Of a DNA stretch of 33,031 nucleotides, positions 1-7,258 are shown piece after piece (position 1 is the stretch's first letter; the number at the start of each line of letters is the position of its first letter). The position numbers and the translations under genes were made by a program. Below the pieces are notes generated by a model. That model ran no database searches. It saw only the letters and a list, made by a program, of their open reading frames with translations, and was not told where the DNA came from. Source of the stretch: Parcubacteria bacterium C7867-007 (GTDB lineage Bacteria > Patescibacteriota > Minisyncoccia > Phycocordibacterales > Phycocordibacteraceae); the NCBI GenBank assembly GCA_001189195.1, contig LFCQ01000007.1, positions 1 to 33,031 on the forward strand, written 5' to 3'.

Positions 1-101
1 CGTTTCTACGTTTCAACTGAATCTTCAACAGCAGCTATGCGTCGTAGACTCGTACTTGAGGTCGGATTCGGACGGGAGTTCAACTCTCCCCACCTCCACA
101 A
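1..101 (+). ncRNA. ssrA: tmRNA (ssrA), 3' end only
   Basis: The 3' portion of transfer-messenger RNA, which rescues stalled ribosomes with SmpB. The T-arm and acceptor end are visible: GGACGGGAGTTCAACTCTCC at 70-89 forms the T stem-loop, followed by CACCTCCA at 91-98. This closely matches the usual tmRNA ending (TTCGGACGCGGGTTCAACTCCCG...CCACCA). The bases after the discriminator read CAA rather than CCA, so CCA is probably added after transcription. The 5' half, the tag reading frame and the promoter lie outside the window. A strong terminator follows at 109-143. Confidence 0.85.
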
Positions 102-108
102 ATACAGG

Positions 109-143
109 AAAGGTAAGACCGCTTAAAAAGCGGTCTTACCTTT
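109..143 (+). terminator. Rho-independent terminator after ssrA
   Basis: Perfect 16-bp inverted repeat, 109-124 with 128-143, with a 3-base loop. It begins about ten bases after the tmRNA acceptor end and ends in TTT. It closes the tmRNA unit and insulates the orphan cassette downstream. Confidence 0.85.
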
Positions 144-157
144 ATGGTTTGCATCTA

Positions 158-186
158 TTGACATATATAAATATATAGTGTACTAT
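158..186 (+). promoter_or_regulatory. Sigma70-type promoter of the 75-aa orphan
   Basis: TTGACA at 158-163 (perfect -35), 17-base A/T-rich spacer, TACTAT at 181-186 (-10). Transcription would start near 193, giving a leader of about 24 bases that carries the SD of the gene at 217. This is one of the best consensus promoters in the window. Confidence 0.75.
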
Positions 187-216
187 GTATTCAGGCACAT
201 TGAATGCGGGGATTAC

Positions 217-444
217 ATGAAGGATAACGATGACTACAAGGATCCGTGGACCGGCGAAACCTGGCGCACTTCCTTCGCCTGGTTCCCGACTCGCGTTGGG
301 ACCAGGGAAGATCGGACGCACGTTCGGGTCTGGCTGAAAAGCTATGAAGTGGCCGGGAAGGACTGGAGAAGCTACGGCAAATTCCGCCGACCTCTTCCCA
401 AACAAAACAACGTCGAACCATATTGTGTTTGGTGGGGCAGATAG
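217..444 (+). CDS. Orphan 75-aa protein, SD-led cassette gene
   Basis: Unrecognised hydrophilic protein rich in W, R and K (WTGETWRTSFAWF near the N-terminus, CVWWGR at the C-terminus), with no signal peptide or membrane span. The start at 217 is chosen because GGGGA (208-212) lies four bases upstream, unlike the SD-less neighbours. An in-frame ATG at 178 overlaps the promoter and is rejected. The gene has its own consensus promoter and its own terminator (482-518). Base composition is G+C richer than neighbouring genes and uses CGG, GGG and CTG codons. Real but function unknown. Confidence 0.7.
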   Translation: MKDNDDYKDPWTGETWRTSFAWFPTRVGTREDRTHVRVWLKSYEVAGKDWRSYGKFRRPLPKQNNVEPYCVWWGR

Positions 445-481
445 TCCCCACCATCCAACTGAAGGCACTATCCTCAGACTA

Positions 482-518
482 CTGCTCGGAGTAATAAAAC
501 TCTGAGCAGTTTTATTTT
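482..518 (+). terminator. Terminator of the 75-aa orphan
   Basis: Ten-base stem 482-491 with 500-509 (one G-U pair), loop of eight, then TTTTATTTT. It ends the orphan cassette. The reverse strand could also use it for the minus-strand operon ending near 541. Confidence 0.75.
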
Positions 519-540
519 GGAACTGCAGGTTCTTCCAGAT

Positions 541-768
541 CTATCGCGTAATCCCCTCCTTATGCAGTGCTTCCGTAAGCCATGCGAGCACGAGTGCTCC
601 CGCAATGAGTAGTGCATCACGCGCGGCAATATCGAATACCCAAGTATTAGGAAACTAATGGTTGTGAGTGTAAGCACTGCTACTGAAATGTATGCAGCAG
701 AAGCTATTGCACCAAGCACTAAGAGAATGGCAACGAGAAGAATGGTGAGGTACGTCTCACGACCTCAT
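541..768 (-). pseudogene. Frameshifted small membrane protein
   Basis: Beginning ten bases after the stop of the multi-span gene (778), the minus strand reads as a hydrophobic protein split over frames. An ATG at 768 meets a stop after three codons. A second frame reads TYLTILLVAILLVLGAIASA and continues hydrophobic until about residue 45. A third frame reads VFDIAARDALLIAGALVLAW and ends in ...EGITR at the TAG at 541-543. Joined, these give a plausible two- or three-span protein of about 75 aa. At least two single-base shifts are required, so the gene is either decayed or affected by sequence errors. Confidence 0.5.
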
Positions 769-777
769 TCTATCCAC

Positions 778-1785
778 TTACTGTTTGTTGGAAAGCATTT
801 TACCTAGGTAATAGGTACCGTATCCACAGCCCATAATTATGAATCCGCAAATAACCAGTGCGATAGGCCATCCGATGACATCCGCAAAGTATTTGGTGGT
901 GAGATGGATAAGGTGACCAATAAGGAATATTCCTGAGAGAACCAAGATTCCACGACTACGCAAGAACACACTTAGATAGAAGAAACCGAAGATCACCGCG
1001 ATAAGTACAATATCCCATATTCCGCCAAGGGATATTGCACCACCAAGAACGGCTAATGTACCGAAGAAATATAGAAGTGTTCGTACGGAGTTTCTTTCCT
1101 TAGTATGTGCACTGTCTTCTGATGTCGCTGAACGTACATAGCACCCGAGAAGAAGATAGGAGATGCCAAGAACTATCGTCGCCCAGATTAGCGCATCCTT
1201 GTAGTCGGCAAACTTTATAACCGTAGCGTAATACGCTGCACTGGCATATATAACGGTGTAGAGAATTGTCACATTGCGACGAGTGAATGCCCACGCAACA
1301 ACATACAATGCGGCTAGTCCTGAACTAATACCAATTCCGAGTTCAAGCGTTGGGTTAATATCTGCCTCATCGAGCACCACACCAATACCTAGTGGGAGTA
1401 GTACAAATGCCAGAGTAAGGAACACTTGAGAGATAATGCGCGAACCAGGTCCGCGTTGGAGAAGGCCAGCAATAAAGGTAACGCCACCAATGCCCAGAGT
1501 AACCGCAACACGCCCTGCGTATCCAAGATCACTCCAGTACTGCGCGATGAGAATCACGATACCTGAAATAACCACAATGCCGCCAATCGCATAGAAGATA
1601 TTAATGAGGTGATTTGAAGATACTTTAGCGGCTGCCGTCTCAGGAATTACAGTACCCGGCATACTCGGTGCTGGAACGGCACTTTGAGTGAACGGCAACA
1701 AATCAGCAACCGTAATGGTTCCCGCCTGTAACTGGCTTGCGATGAATTGTAGGATTTGTGTCTTATCCATACCTATTTGATCCAT
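778..1785 (-). CDS. Multi-span membrane protein, DUF2157-like
   Basis: 335 aa. A short soluble N-terminus (IASQLQAGTITVADLLPF, about residues 15-32) precedes a P/A-rich linker and then about ten hydrophobic segments from residue 60 to the end. A small helical N-terminal domain followed by a bundle of spans resembles the DUF2157 type, but the match is by layout only. The start overlaps the stop of the upstream gene (1773) by 13 bases; a second ATG at 1770 follows that stop by two bases and is equally possible. Same operon as the genes at 1773 and 2369. Function unknown. Confidence 0.7.
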   Translation of the reverse strand: MDQIGMDKTQILQFIASQLQAGTITVADLLPFTQSAVPAPSMPGTVIPETAAAKVSSNHLINIFYAIGGIVVISGIVILIAQYWSDLGYAGRVAVTLGIGGVTFIAGLLQRGPGSRIISQVFLTLAFVLLPLGIGVVLDEADINPTLELGIGISSGLAALYVVAWAFTRRNVTILYTVIYASAAYYATVIKFADYKDALIWATIVLGISYLLLGCYVRSATSEDSAHTKERNSVRTLLYFFGTLAVLGGAISLGGIWDIVLIAVIFGFFYLSVFLRSRGILVLSGIFLIGHLIHLTTKYFADVIGWPIALVICGFIIMGCGYGTYYLGKMLSNKQ

Positions 1786-2318
1786 CCAACAACTTCAAAT
1801 CCGTATGATGAGAAATATGCGTTTTGTTGGTTAACACCTTCAAGCTTTTTGCTTGCATCACCCTTTGAGATAAAGTATCCAGACTCATCACTTGAACTTC
1901 CAGAAAGTGAGCCGAGTAGACCGCTTGATGAACGCTTCCATGCAACGGAGTATCCATCTGGAGACGAGGGTCCTGATACTACAGAAATATTCTGTACCTC
2001 TGCATACGACACTTCCTGAGCAGTATCGTTCTGCACGTCATAACGATACAACTTTGGTGCTTCAACCAATACCTGATTTCGTAATGACGAAGTACTGATG
2101 TTCATGTCATTGCGAACAATCCTTCCGTTGTTAACGGAGTAGCTGTACTGATATACCGTTGAGTAAGAATTGGAGTCTTTCTGAGTATAGATGAAGTCAT
2201 GTGCAGGACGCACACTCTGCGTTAGATAGGAAGAATAGCCAATAACGAAAATAATAAAGAGTATCGGGAGTAATATTCCAACTGCAAGCGGGAGATACTG
2301 GACGTGTTCTTTGTTCAT
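1773..2318 (-). CDS. Membrane-anchored protein of unknown function
   Basis: 181 aa with one N-terminal membrane anchor (about residues 10-33, LPLAVGILLPILFIIFVIGY) and a Ser/Tyr-rich outer domain containing KRSSSGLLGSLSGSSSDESG near residues 130-150. The start at 2318 is preferred because a -10-like TATACT lies six bases upstream (2325-2330), suggesting a leaderless mRNA. It overlaps the start of the multi-span gene downstream, suggesting the two act together. No domain recognised. Confidence 0.65.
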   Translation of the reverse strand: MNKEHVQYLPLAVGILLPILFIIFVIGYSSYLTQSVRPAHDFIYTQKDSNSYSTVYQYSYSVNNGRIVRNDMNISTSSLRNQVLVEAPKLYRYDVQNDTAQEVSYAEVQNISVVSGPSSPDGYSVAWKRSSSGLLGSLSGSSSDESGYFISKGDASKKLEGVNQQNAYFSSYGFEVVGWIK

Positions 2319-2324
2319 GCCCTT

Positions 2325-2330
2325 AGTATA
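2325..2330 (-). promoter_or_regulatory. -10 box next to the start of the 181-aa gene
   Basis: On the minus strand TATACT is followed by six bases and then the ATG at 2318. Start of transcription would fall on or next to the ATG, so the mRNA would be leaderless. No good -35 is seen. Confidence 0.4.
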
Positions 2331-2368
2331 AAGGGCACTCAACTACCACAAGGCCGTTCTCCCCTACC

Positions 2369-3508
2369 TCACCACCGAAGGTGCATGAGTGCTTTAGGAT
2401 TCTCGGCCTCATACATCTTTTCAAATGTGATGATAAAGGAATCATCATTAAAGTTTTCAAACTGTTCTGGATAGTGTTTCGCAATAGACTGTAGATGCCT
2501 TTGTAGGGTTTCAACTGCCTTATGAAAATCTTTTGAGGCAGCATCCCAGAACTCTGACGCAGGAGGGGGAGCATTGAGTTCTTCTTCAAAAGAAGTGTAT
2601 TCGGGGATGACCGGATCTTTATCTTCATCGGGACGTTTTGTAACACTATCGAAATCTACTACTCGGCAATCAAGCGTAATGTTATGCGGAGTGAGATACC
2701 CATGCAGATATCCATTTGCATGCATGCGTCCGATATTTTGAGCGAGTGTAGTTGAAAACCACTGCATGTATGATTCGATATCTGTAACCTCACCATTTGT
2801 CTCAAGTCGTACTAAATCTAGTGCATCCTCAAATTCCTGAAAGGAAGTGACGCTCTCCATATCCTGAAGACGACTCTTGGTACCAAAGGCACGCACTTGA
2901 ACTACAGGAACGAAGTCGTCTATCAAACTTTTCTCACGGCGAAGTTGTTCAACAGACTCAACTTCTCCTTTGCGGGTAAGAAGATTAAATCGTACTAATT
3001 CTTGGAGTTCGATAATGGCAAGTGATCGATGTGTTCGTATGTTCAGTGCGGTAAGTACTTCTGCCATTTCAGAGTCATGCAGAGCGTCTTCCTTACTCAT
3101 AAGTCCATACATAACTTCTCCGTTAGTGGTCATGAGTCGACCCCAACTCACTGATTTCCCCGTATTATTTGATACCGCCCCTGTTCCTTTTACATCGATA
3201 TCTCTATACAGCCTTCCTTGTGTGTCTTTAAAATAAACTCCCCCCACATCTGCACTGCGACCATGTCCTCGTTCGCGTACACGTAACGATAAAGCGCTTT
3301 GATCAACTGGAGGATCAATTGAAGGGTCGAGCATTACACCGAGAGGTGACTGTGTACCCACCTCAAAGTTGAACGGTGCCTTAAGCGCAGTATTCTCCCA
3401 AACCACCGTATTCTTAAGTTCAAGAGTTGGGTGTGGTATGCGTTCGTTATATGTCCCTGATGGATAGACTTTTGAGTCTGGTCCAGTAGGTATTCCTTCC
3501 TTTCCCAT
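2369..3508 (-). CDS. SelO-like pseudokinase-fold protein
   Basis: 379 aa, no signal peptide. Several stretches recall SelO (YdiU), the pseudokinase-fold family that transfers AMP to proteins: DIDVKGTG at 103-110 resembles the ATP-binding LQLKGxG; SEMAEVLTALNIRTHRSL at 146-163 resembles SEAMHxLGIPTTRAL; HGYLTPHNITLD at 269-280 followed by VVDFDS at 283-288 resembles HGVMNTDNMSI...IDYGPF. It is shorter than typical SelO (about 480 aa) and the linkers differ. The kinase fold is moderately supported; AMPylation is inference. It ends in TGA, showing UGA is a stop here. Leads a three- or four-gene minus-strand operon. Confidence 0.55.
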   Translation of the reverse strand: MGKEGIPTGPDSKVYPSGTYNERIPHPTLELKNTVVWENTALKAPFNFEVGTQSPLGVMLDPSIDPPVDQSALSLRVRERGHGRSADVGGVYFKDTQGRLYRDIDVKGTGAVSNNTGKSVSWGRLMTTNGEVMYGLMSKEDALHDSEMAEVLTALNIRTHRSLAIIELQELVRFNLLTRKGEVESVEQLRREKSLIDDFVPVVQVRAFGTKSRLQDMESVTSFQEFEDALDLVRLETNGEVTDIESYMQWFSTTLAQNIGRMHANGYLHGYLTPHNITLDCRVVDFDSVTKRPDEDKDPVIPEYTSFEEELNAPPPASEFWDAASKDFHKAVETLQRHLQSIAKHYPEQFENFNDDSFIITFEKMYEAENPKALMHLRW

Positions 3509-3514
3509 TGCACT

Positions 3515-3520
3515 ATGATA
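3515..3520 (-). promoter_or_regulatory. -10 box next to the start of the SelO-like gene
   Basis: Minus strand TATCAT, then six bases, then the ATG at 3508, again consistent with a leaderless transcript. It lies back to back with the plus-strand promoter at 3542. Confidence 0.4.
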
Positions 3521-3541
3521 CCCTACGGTACTAGACTATAC

Positions 3542-3569
3542 TTGACACTCTAAAAATATAACGTATTAT
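3542..3569 (+). promoter_or_regulatory. Sigma70-type promoter of the 155-aa orphan
   Basis: TTGACA at 3542-3547, 16-base spacer, TATTAT at 3564-3569. It gives a leader of about 60 bases with SD GAGAGGA at 3624-3630. A G+C-rich stretch at 3572-3620 could fold weakly. Confidence 0.7.
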
Positions 3570-3636
3570 ATACCCGGGTCTGGGATTCTCCCTTCCCCGC
3601 CTTCTGAATTCGGCGGCACTGTTGAGAGGACTACCA

Positions 3637-4104
3637 ATGCGTTCGTTCACTAAAACACGAGTCGATTCCCTCCGCGCGCTTTGCGTCTGGATGCCGGAAT
3701 ACGGCGAGCTGATGAAGCAAGTCTACGCCGCCATGAATGGCAGCGCCTCCATCTACACCCTTGCGCCGTTCTACACGAATCGCAACGGCAAGACAACTCC
3801 CTATTCAGAGGACGAAATCTTCGCCTCGATGAGAGAAGGCACAACGCTCAAGGTCCAACCTCACGGACACTCAGCGAGTGTGCTTATCAGGGGGCGGGTC
3901 ATTTCGATAACCCGTACTCCCGGACATAGCGCCGTGATCCTGGTCTTGGATGGCGACATCGTGAGGCCTCAACAAGGCTCCGAGGAAGACTGGTATGGCT
4001 CCGAGAGCAAAACAGTCTGCTACTACGACCTGGAGAGTGGTGATGGCTTTATCCTCATGAGCTCTCAATCGCTAGCCAAAGTGGGCTGCGAAAACTGGCG
4101 GTAG
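3637..4104 (+). CDS. Orphan 155-aa protein, SD-led cassette gene
   Basis: Unrecognised soluble protein, no signal peptide or membrane span. The N-terminal third is helical and basic (MRSFTKTRVDSLRALC). The middle has beta-rich stretches such as SASVLIRGRVISITRT and SAVILVLDGDIV, with three histidines. The start at 3637 follows SD GAGAGGA with seven bases between; the in-frame TTG at 3622 lies upstream of the SD and is rejected. It has its own promoter (3542) and terminator (4125-4159), and codon use (CGC, CTG, GGC) differs from neighbours. Function unknown. Confidence 0.75.
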   Translation: MRSFTKTRVDSLRALCVWMPEYGELMKQVYAAMNGSASIYTLAPFYTNRNGKTTPYSEDEIFASMREGTTLKVQPHGHSASVLIRGRVISITRTPGHSAVILVLDGDIVRPQQGSEEDWYGSESKTVCYYDLESGDGFILMSSQSLAKVGCENWR

Positions 4105-4124
4105 TGTCCGCACAAAAACTATGC

Positions 4125-4159
4125 ATCGCCCCGCTGATTCTCAGCGGGGCGATTTCAAT
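4125..4159 (+). terminator. Terminator of the 155-aa orphan
   Basis: Perfect 13-bp stem 4125-4137 with 4141-4153, three-base loop, followed by a T-rich tail. It lies between convergent genes and can also serve the minus-strand propeller gene ending at 4163. Confidence 0.8.
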
Positions 4160-4162
4160 TTC

Positions 4163-5419
4163 TTACCGTGCAGGTTCTTTAAGCGAAATCTTATAGATAG
4201 CACCCTGCCTATCATCAGACACATACAACACTCCACCCGGCTCTGCCATTAGTCCTGCAGGTCTTCCAATCACATCATCGGTATCTCTTGATCCTGCGGG
4301 TATGAACCCCGTTACAAAATCTTGAAGACCTCCCTTTGGGTTACTGTTGTTATCTAGATCAACACGTACCACTTTGTATCCACTTGGTGTGGAACGATTC
4401 CATGAGCCGTGTAACGCGACAAGGAGATCATTCCCCCACTCATCAGGCCATCCTTCTTCAGGAACGAATGCTAACCCAAGTGGTGCAGAGTGTGCAGGTA
4501 TCTCTTTGTGGGGTGCAGTCTTTCCTGTGCATGAATTAACTCCCTTCTTGCCGAAGTCTGTATCAAGGATGTTATTTCCATAACAAAATGGCCATCCATA
4601 CCCTGCTCCCTTCTTAACAATGTTCACCTCATCTGGAGGAATATCATCCCCAAGAATGTCGCGTCCATTATCTGTTGCCCATAGCTCCCCATCAATGGGA
4701 TTTGTTGCCATGAACACTGAGTTACGGAGACCTGTCGCAAAGGTGCTGAGGGTGTTTGTGGTGAGATCAAACGTTTGAATCGTTGCACGGAGTGGATTTG
4801 ATTCAGTGCATACATTGCAACTTGAACCAATTGAGATGAATAGATTCTTGAGATCTCCACTTGGAAGAAGTGTTCGTGTGAAGTGCCCGTCTCCTGTGGG
4901 AAATGTGGTCAGTTCCTTTGGATTAGATGCGGTCATGGTGTCTGCATCGTACGAATACGACTTGAGCGAACCAGTCTCAGCTACATACAGCAGACATGCA
5001 TCTTGATCTGCACTCTCGTTGCCAGTGTACGGACAGATCACCGTAATACCATGTGGTTGATTTAATCCTTCCAGGACAGTTACCGTCCTGTCAGACTTAC
5101 CATCAGCATCAGCATCTGGGAGTGCAACTACCTTTCCATCTGTTTCACCTGCTTGCGATACCAGCATGGTTCCCTTTGAATCACGAGTCATCACACGTGC
5201 ACGAGGCACATCACGTGAATAGATCGTTGCAATGAATCCTTCTGGAACGGTTAGCGGTGCACTGTCTCCTGCAGGAAGCGGTGGGGGTGGCTTTGTTTTA
5301 GTAACAAGCTTTACAAGAAACGCAGGTGGCTTCTCTTTTACATAGGTATAGGCGGAATATCCGCCTATACCTACCAGGATGATTGCGAGCACAGCGATGA
5401 TGAGGGTGCGCTTATTCAT
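4163..5419 (-). CDS. Membrane-anchored sorbosone/PQQ-dehydrogenase-like propeller
   Basis: 418 aa. An N-terminal anchor at about residues 5-25 (LIIAVLAIILVGIGGY) is followed by a Pro-rich linker (TKPPPPLPAG) and a six-blade beta-propeller of the soluble glucose/L-sorbosone dehydrogenase family. Family-typical motifs are GLRNS, WATDNGRD, GYGWPFCYG, SAPLGLAF, ALHGSWNRS and the closing GRPAGL...YVSDDRQGAIYKI. Characterised members oxidise sugars with PQQ, but many relatives have unknown substrates, and PQQ synthesis is not seen here. Acts outside the membrane. Monocistronic. The family is secure, the activity is not. Confidence 0.85.
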   Translation of the reverse strand: MNKRTLIIAVLAIILVGIGGYSAYTYVKEKPPAFLVKLVTKTKPPPPLPAGDSAPLTVPEGFIATIYSRDVPRARVMTRDSKGTMLVSQAGETDGKVVALPDADADGKSDRTVTVLEGLNQPHGITVICPYTGNESADQDACLLYVAETGSLKSYSYDADTMTASNPKELTTFPTGDGHFTRTLLPSGDLKNLFISIGSSCNVCTESNPLRATIQTFDLTTNTLSTFATGLRNSVFMATNPIDGELWATDNGRDILGDDIPPDEVNIVKKGAGYGWPFCYGNNILDTDFGKKGVNSCTGKTAPHKEIPAHSAPLGLAFVPEEGWPDEWGNDLLVALHGSWNRSTPSGYKVVRVDLDNNSNPKGGLQDFVTGFIPAGSRDTDDVIGRPAGLMAEPGGVLYVSDDRQGAIYKISLKEPAR

Positions 5420-5443
5420 ACCTGTATATTCGCACGTCTGATG

Positions 5444-5704
5444 CTATCGAGTACCTCTCGTGCTCGTGCTGTTTACCGTCGTACTCGTTGCGTTAATCGT
5501 GGTGTTGTTTATGACCGGTGCCGGAAGAATGGTTGGATTGGTATTCTGTGGCGCTCCCGTGGTACCTGTCGTTGCAGGAGTCTCTGTGTTGCGCGGCATG
5601 AAGAACATGAATAGCAACACGAGAACCACGATCGCTACAATTCCCACGATCCAGGGAGTTGCATTGTTGCTTGAGCCATTCGGGTTGTTGTAGATGTCAG
5701 CCAT
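5444..5704 (-). CDS. Small single-span membrane protein
   Basis: 86 aa: a 17-residue polar N-terminus, one membrane span (about 18-38, PWIVGIVAIVVLVLLFMFFM), then an outer tail rich in T, N, P and S with repeated NNTTINATSTT-like runs. Such small anchored proteins with low-complexity tails are common in these genomes. A similar layout is seen in the 78-aa protein at 10592. No SD is visible. Function unknown. Confidence 0.6.
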   Translation of the reverse strand: MADIYNNPNGSSNNATPWIVGIVAIVVLVLLFMFFMPRNTETPATTGTTGAPQNTNPTILPAPVINNTTINATSTTVNSTSTRGTR

Positions 5705-5774
5705 ACGATGATGCGGTATATGAAATTAGTATCTCGCAAGCGTACGACTATATAGGTGAGGAACACATTAACGC

Positions 5775-5804
5775 TTGGTACCTATCAACCCTTTCCGGTA
5801 TAGT
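5775..5804 (+). promoter_or_regulatory. Possible promoter of the 64-aa orphan
   Basis: TTGGTA at 5775-5780, 18-base spacer, TATAGT at 5799-5804. Leader of about 30 bases with SD GGGAGA at 5832-5837. Weaker than the other orphan promoters. Confidence 0.5.
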
Positions 5805-5842
5805 GATCCACAGACCCGGTTCAGGGAGTGTGGGAGAAATGC

Positions 5843-6037
5843 ATGATCAGCACCGAACGAGACCAGGCGGCTCGAGCATTCTATGGCAGTGGGCTACTCC
5901 AAAACCCACAAGCCACTTGGGGTGAAATCCTCGACTGTGTAGACGCACTTCCCCAAGATGGGGTGGTGCACCCAGAAGACGTGCGGAGCATCATTCTAGA
6001 TGTCCGTTCTGGAATAATCGCCCTCCCTAATGGGTGA
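5843..6037 (+). CDS. Orphan 64-aa protein, SD-led cassette gene
   Basis: Unrecognised small acidic protein (ATWGEILDCVDALPQDGVVH in the middle, SIILDVRSGIIALPNG at the end), soluble. The ATG at 5843 is chosen because GGGAGA lies five bases upstream; the overlapping ATG at 5839 opens a different frame with no recognisable content. Possible promoter at 5775 and hairpin after the stop at 6048-6071. Ends in TGA. Function unknown. Confidence 0.6.
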   Translation: MISTERDQAARAFYGSGLLQNPQATWGEILDCVDALPQDGVVHPEDVRSIILDVRSGIIALPNG

Positions 6038-6047
6038 GCAAGGCAGT

Positions 6048-6071
6048 CCCGGCACGCAGCGCGTGACCGGG
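6048..6071 (+). terminator. Hairpin after the 64-aa orphan
   Basis: CCCGGCACGC (6048-6057) pairs with GCGTGACCGGG (6061-6071) around a three-base loop with one bulged A. It is followed by GGCTTCTTC, not a clean T-run, so termination is plausible rather than sure. Confidence 0.45.
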
Positions 6072-6153
6072 GCTTCTTCATGAACGCTTCACTGATACTC
6101 ACGTACAACGACGGCAGGATCTTTTATTTCCTAACTAACCTATTCGCTCACGT

Positions 6154-6450
6154 ATGAAAAAGAATGCTGGTATGGCATGGACCGTTGCAGGCGTACTCGC
6201 CGTAGTGGTCATTATCCTCCTGGCCATGATGGCAACAAGCTGGCAGGATAAGCAGCCAAAGAATCTGGACGATGTACTCCGCAATGGAAAAGAAGATATT
6301 TCAGAGCTGCGTGAACGTATCCGTATGGACTGCGCAAAGACTGATGAAGCAGGCAAGAAGATGTGTGAGAAGGATAAACAGGAACTAACTGAGCTCCTTA
6401 AGGAATTCAGCACTGATGTAACGTACTCAACCACTACTACTGCTAATTAG
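6154..6450 (+). CDS. Small single-span membrane protein
   Basis: 98 aa: short basic N-terminus, one membrane span at about residues 8-28 (AWTVAGVLAVVVIILLAMMA), then a charged helical domain with two Cys (DCAKTDEAGKKMCEKDK) and a T-rich tail. A disulfide between the two Cys is possible if the domain faces out. No SD. Ends just before the strong terminator at 6462. Function unknown. Confidence 0.65.
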   Translation: MKKNAGMAWTVAGVLAVVVIILLAMMATSWQDKQPKNLDDVLRNGKEDISELRERIRMDCAKTDEAGKKMCEKDKQELTELLKEFSTDVTYSTTTTAN

Positions 6451-6461
6451 TAGCGGTATTT

Positions 6462-6496
6462 GAAACGGCCCCCAGCTTTTGGCTGGGGGCCGTTTC
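6462..6496 (+). terminator. Strong terminator upstream of infC
   Basis: Fifteen-base perfect stem (6462-6476 with 6482-6496), five-base loop, T-containing tail. It separates the 98-aa gene from infC and shows that the in-frame ATG at 6460, within the hairpin, is not the infC start. Confidence 0.85.
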
Positions 6497-6520
6497 CCTA
6501 CCCCAACGAACACGAATACC

Positions 6521-6549
6521 TTGTTGCAGAGCCGTTTTTGTGCTACTAT
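6521..6549 (+). promoter_or_regulatory. infC promoter, extended -10, probably leaderless
   Basis: TTGTTG at 6521-6526, 17-base spacer ending in TGC, TACTAT at 6544-6549 (extended -10 TGCTACTAT). Only nine bases separate it from the TTG start at 6559, leaving no room for a leader or an SD. Confidence 0.65.
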
Positions 6550-6558
6550 CCTCATACA

Positions 6559-7039
6559 TTGGCCACCGAACGAGTACGTATCAATCGAGAGATTACTGCG
6601 CGTGAACTACGCGTCGTAGGAGCCCAGGCAGAGAACCTGGGTGTTTTGAGTTTTGATGAGGCCTTTAAGAAGGCTCAGGAGCTTAATTTGGACCTCATTG
6701 AGATCTCTCCAAACGCCCTGCCTCCGGTTGCGAAAATCATGGATTATGGTAAATTCGAGTACGAGCGGAGCAAGAAAGAGAGTGCAGCTCGTTCCAAGGC
6801 GAAGGTCTCCGAAACCAAGGAACGCCGAGCTGTTCCTCAAAGGTCGCTATAAGGGAATGGATGAGGTCTTTCTCAAGACACGTCTCGAGAAGTTCCTACT
6901 TCTCATCCCGTACGCATACCGTATCGCTGAGCCGGTAGCGCGAGCGCCGAAAGGATTCGCAGCTATCATCGAGCGAGATCCAAAAGGTGCCACTGCTTCA
7001 GCACCTAAAAAAGAAGAAGCAAGTCCTGAACCTAAGTAA
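6559..7039 (+). pseudogene. infC: Translation initiation factor IF-3, internal deletion and frameshift
   Basis: IF-3 binds the 30S subunit and controls start-codon choice. The N-terminal domain is complete (RVRINREITARELRVVGAQA, then DLIEISPNALPPVAKIMDYG). The start is TTG at 6559, in keeping with the unusual start codons often found in infC. After KVSETKE (to about 6822) the frame is lost. The next frame resumes with ELFLKGRYKGMDEVFLKTRL and runs to 7039. Compared with E. coli IF-3, about 30 residues of the C-terminal domain are absent (first strand and helix). The gene is essential, so an assembly deletion is more likely than a real break. First gene of infC-rpmI-rplT. Confidence 0.8.
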
Positions 7040-7044
7040 TTACT

Positions 7045-7236
7045 ATGAAAACCAACAAGTCATACACCAAGCGCATACGCGTCACCAAAACCGGCAAGCT
7101 CGTTGCGCGTAAGTCGGGTCAGGACCATTTCAATGCAAAGGAAGGAGGTCGCACCAAGAATGTGAAGAAGCATCCGGTTGATCTAACCGTGCCAAAGCGC
7201 ATTCGCCGTCAGTACCTTTCGCAGGTATCAAAGTAA
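7045..7236 (+). CDS. rpmI: Ribosomal protein L35 (bL35)
   Basis: 63 aa, basic, with the bL35 opening MKTNKSYTKRIRVTKTGKLVARKSGQ (written from family knowledge: residues 1-20 are the diagnostic part) and the ending KRIRRQYLSQVSK. Normal length. It lies five bases after infC and 22 before rplT, the standard infC-rpmI-rplT order. No SD; the start is preceded by an A/T-rich TAATTACT. Confidence 0.93.
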   Translation: MKTNKSYTKRIRVTKTGKLVARKSGQDHFNAKEGGRTKNVKKHPVDLTVPKRIRRQYLSQVSK

Positions 7237-7243
7237 TAGTTTC

Positions 7244-7249
7244 TATAAT
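7244..7249 (+). promoter_or_regulatory. Consensus -10 box just before rplT
   Basis: TATAAT (perfect -10) lies nine bases before the rplT ATG at 7259. It may give rplT an extra leaderless transcript inside the operon. No -35 is seen, so this is a candidate only. Confidence 0.35.
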
Positions 7250-7258
7250 TAATTCTGT

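Noticed and set aside
6460-6558. Longer infC start at the ATG at 6460
   Set aside because: That ATG lies at the edge of a strong terminator hairpin and upstream of the promoter at 6521-6549. Family alignment begins at the TTG at 6559.
6815-6852. Programmed frameshift in infC
   Set aside because: About 30 conserved residues are absent at the junction, so frameshifting alone could not restore the protein.
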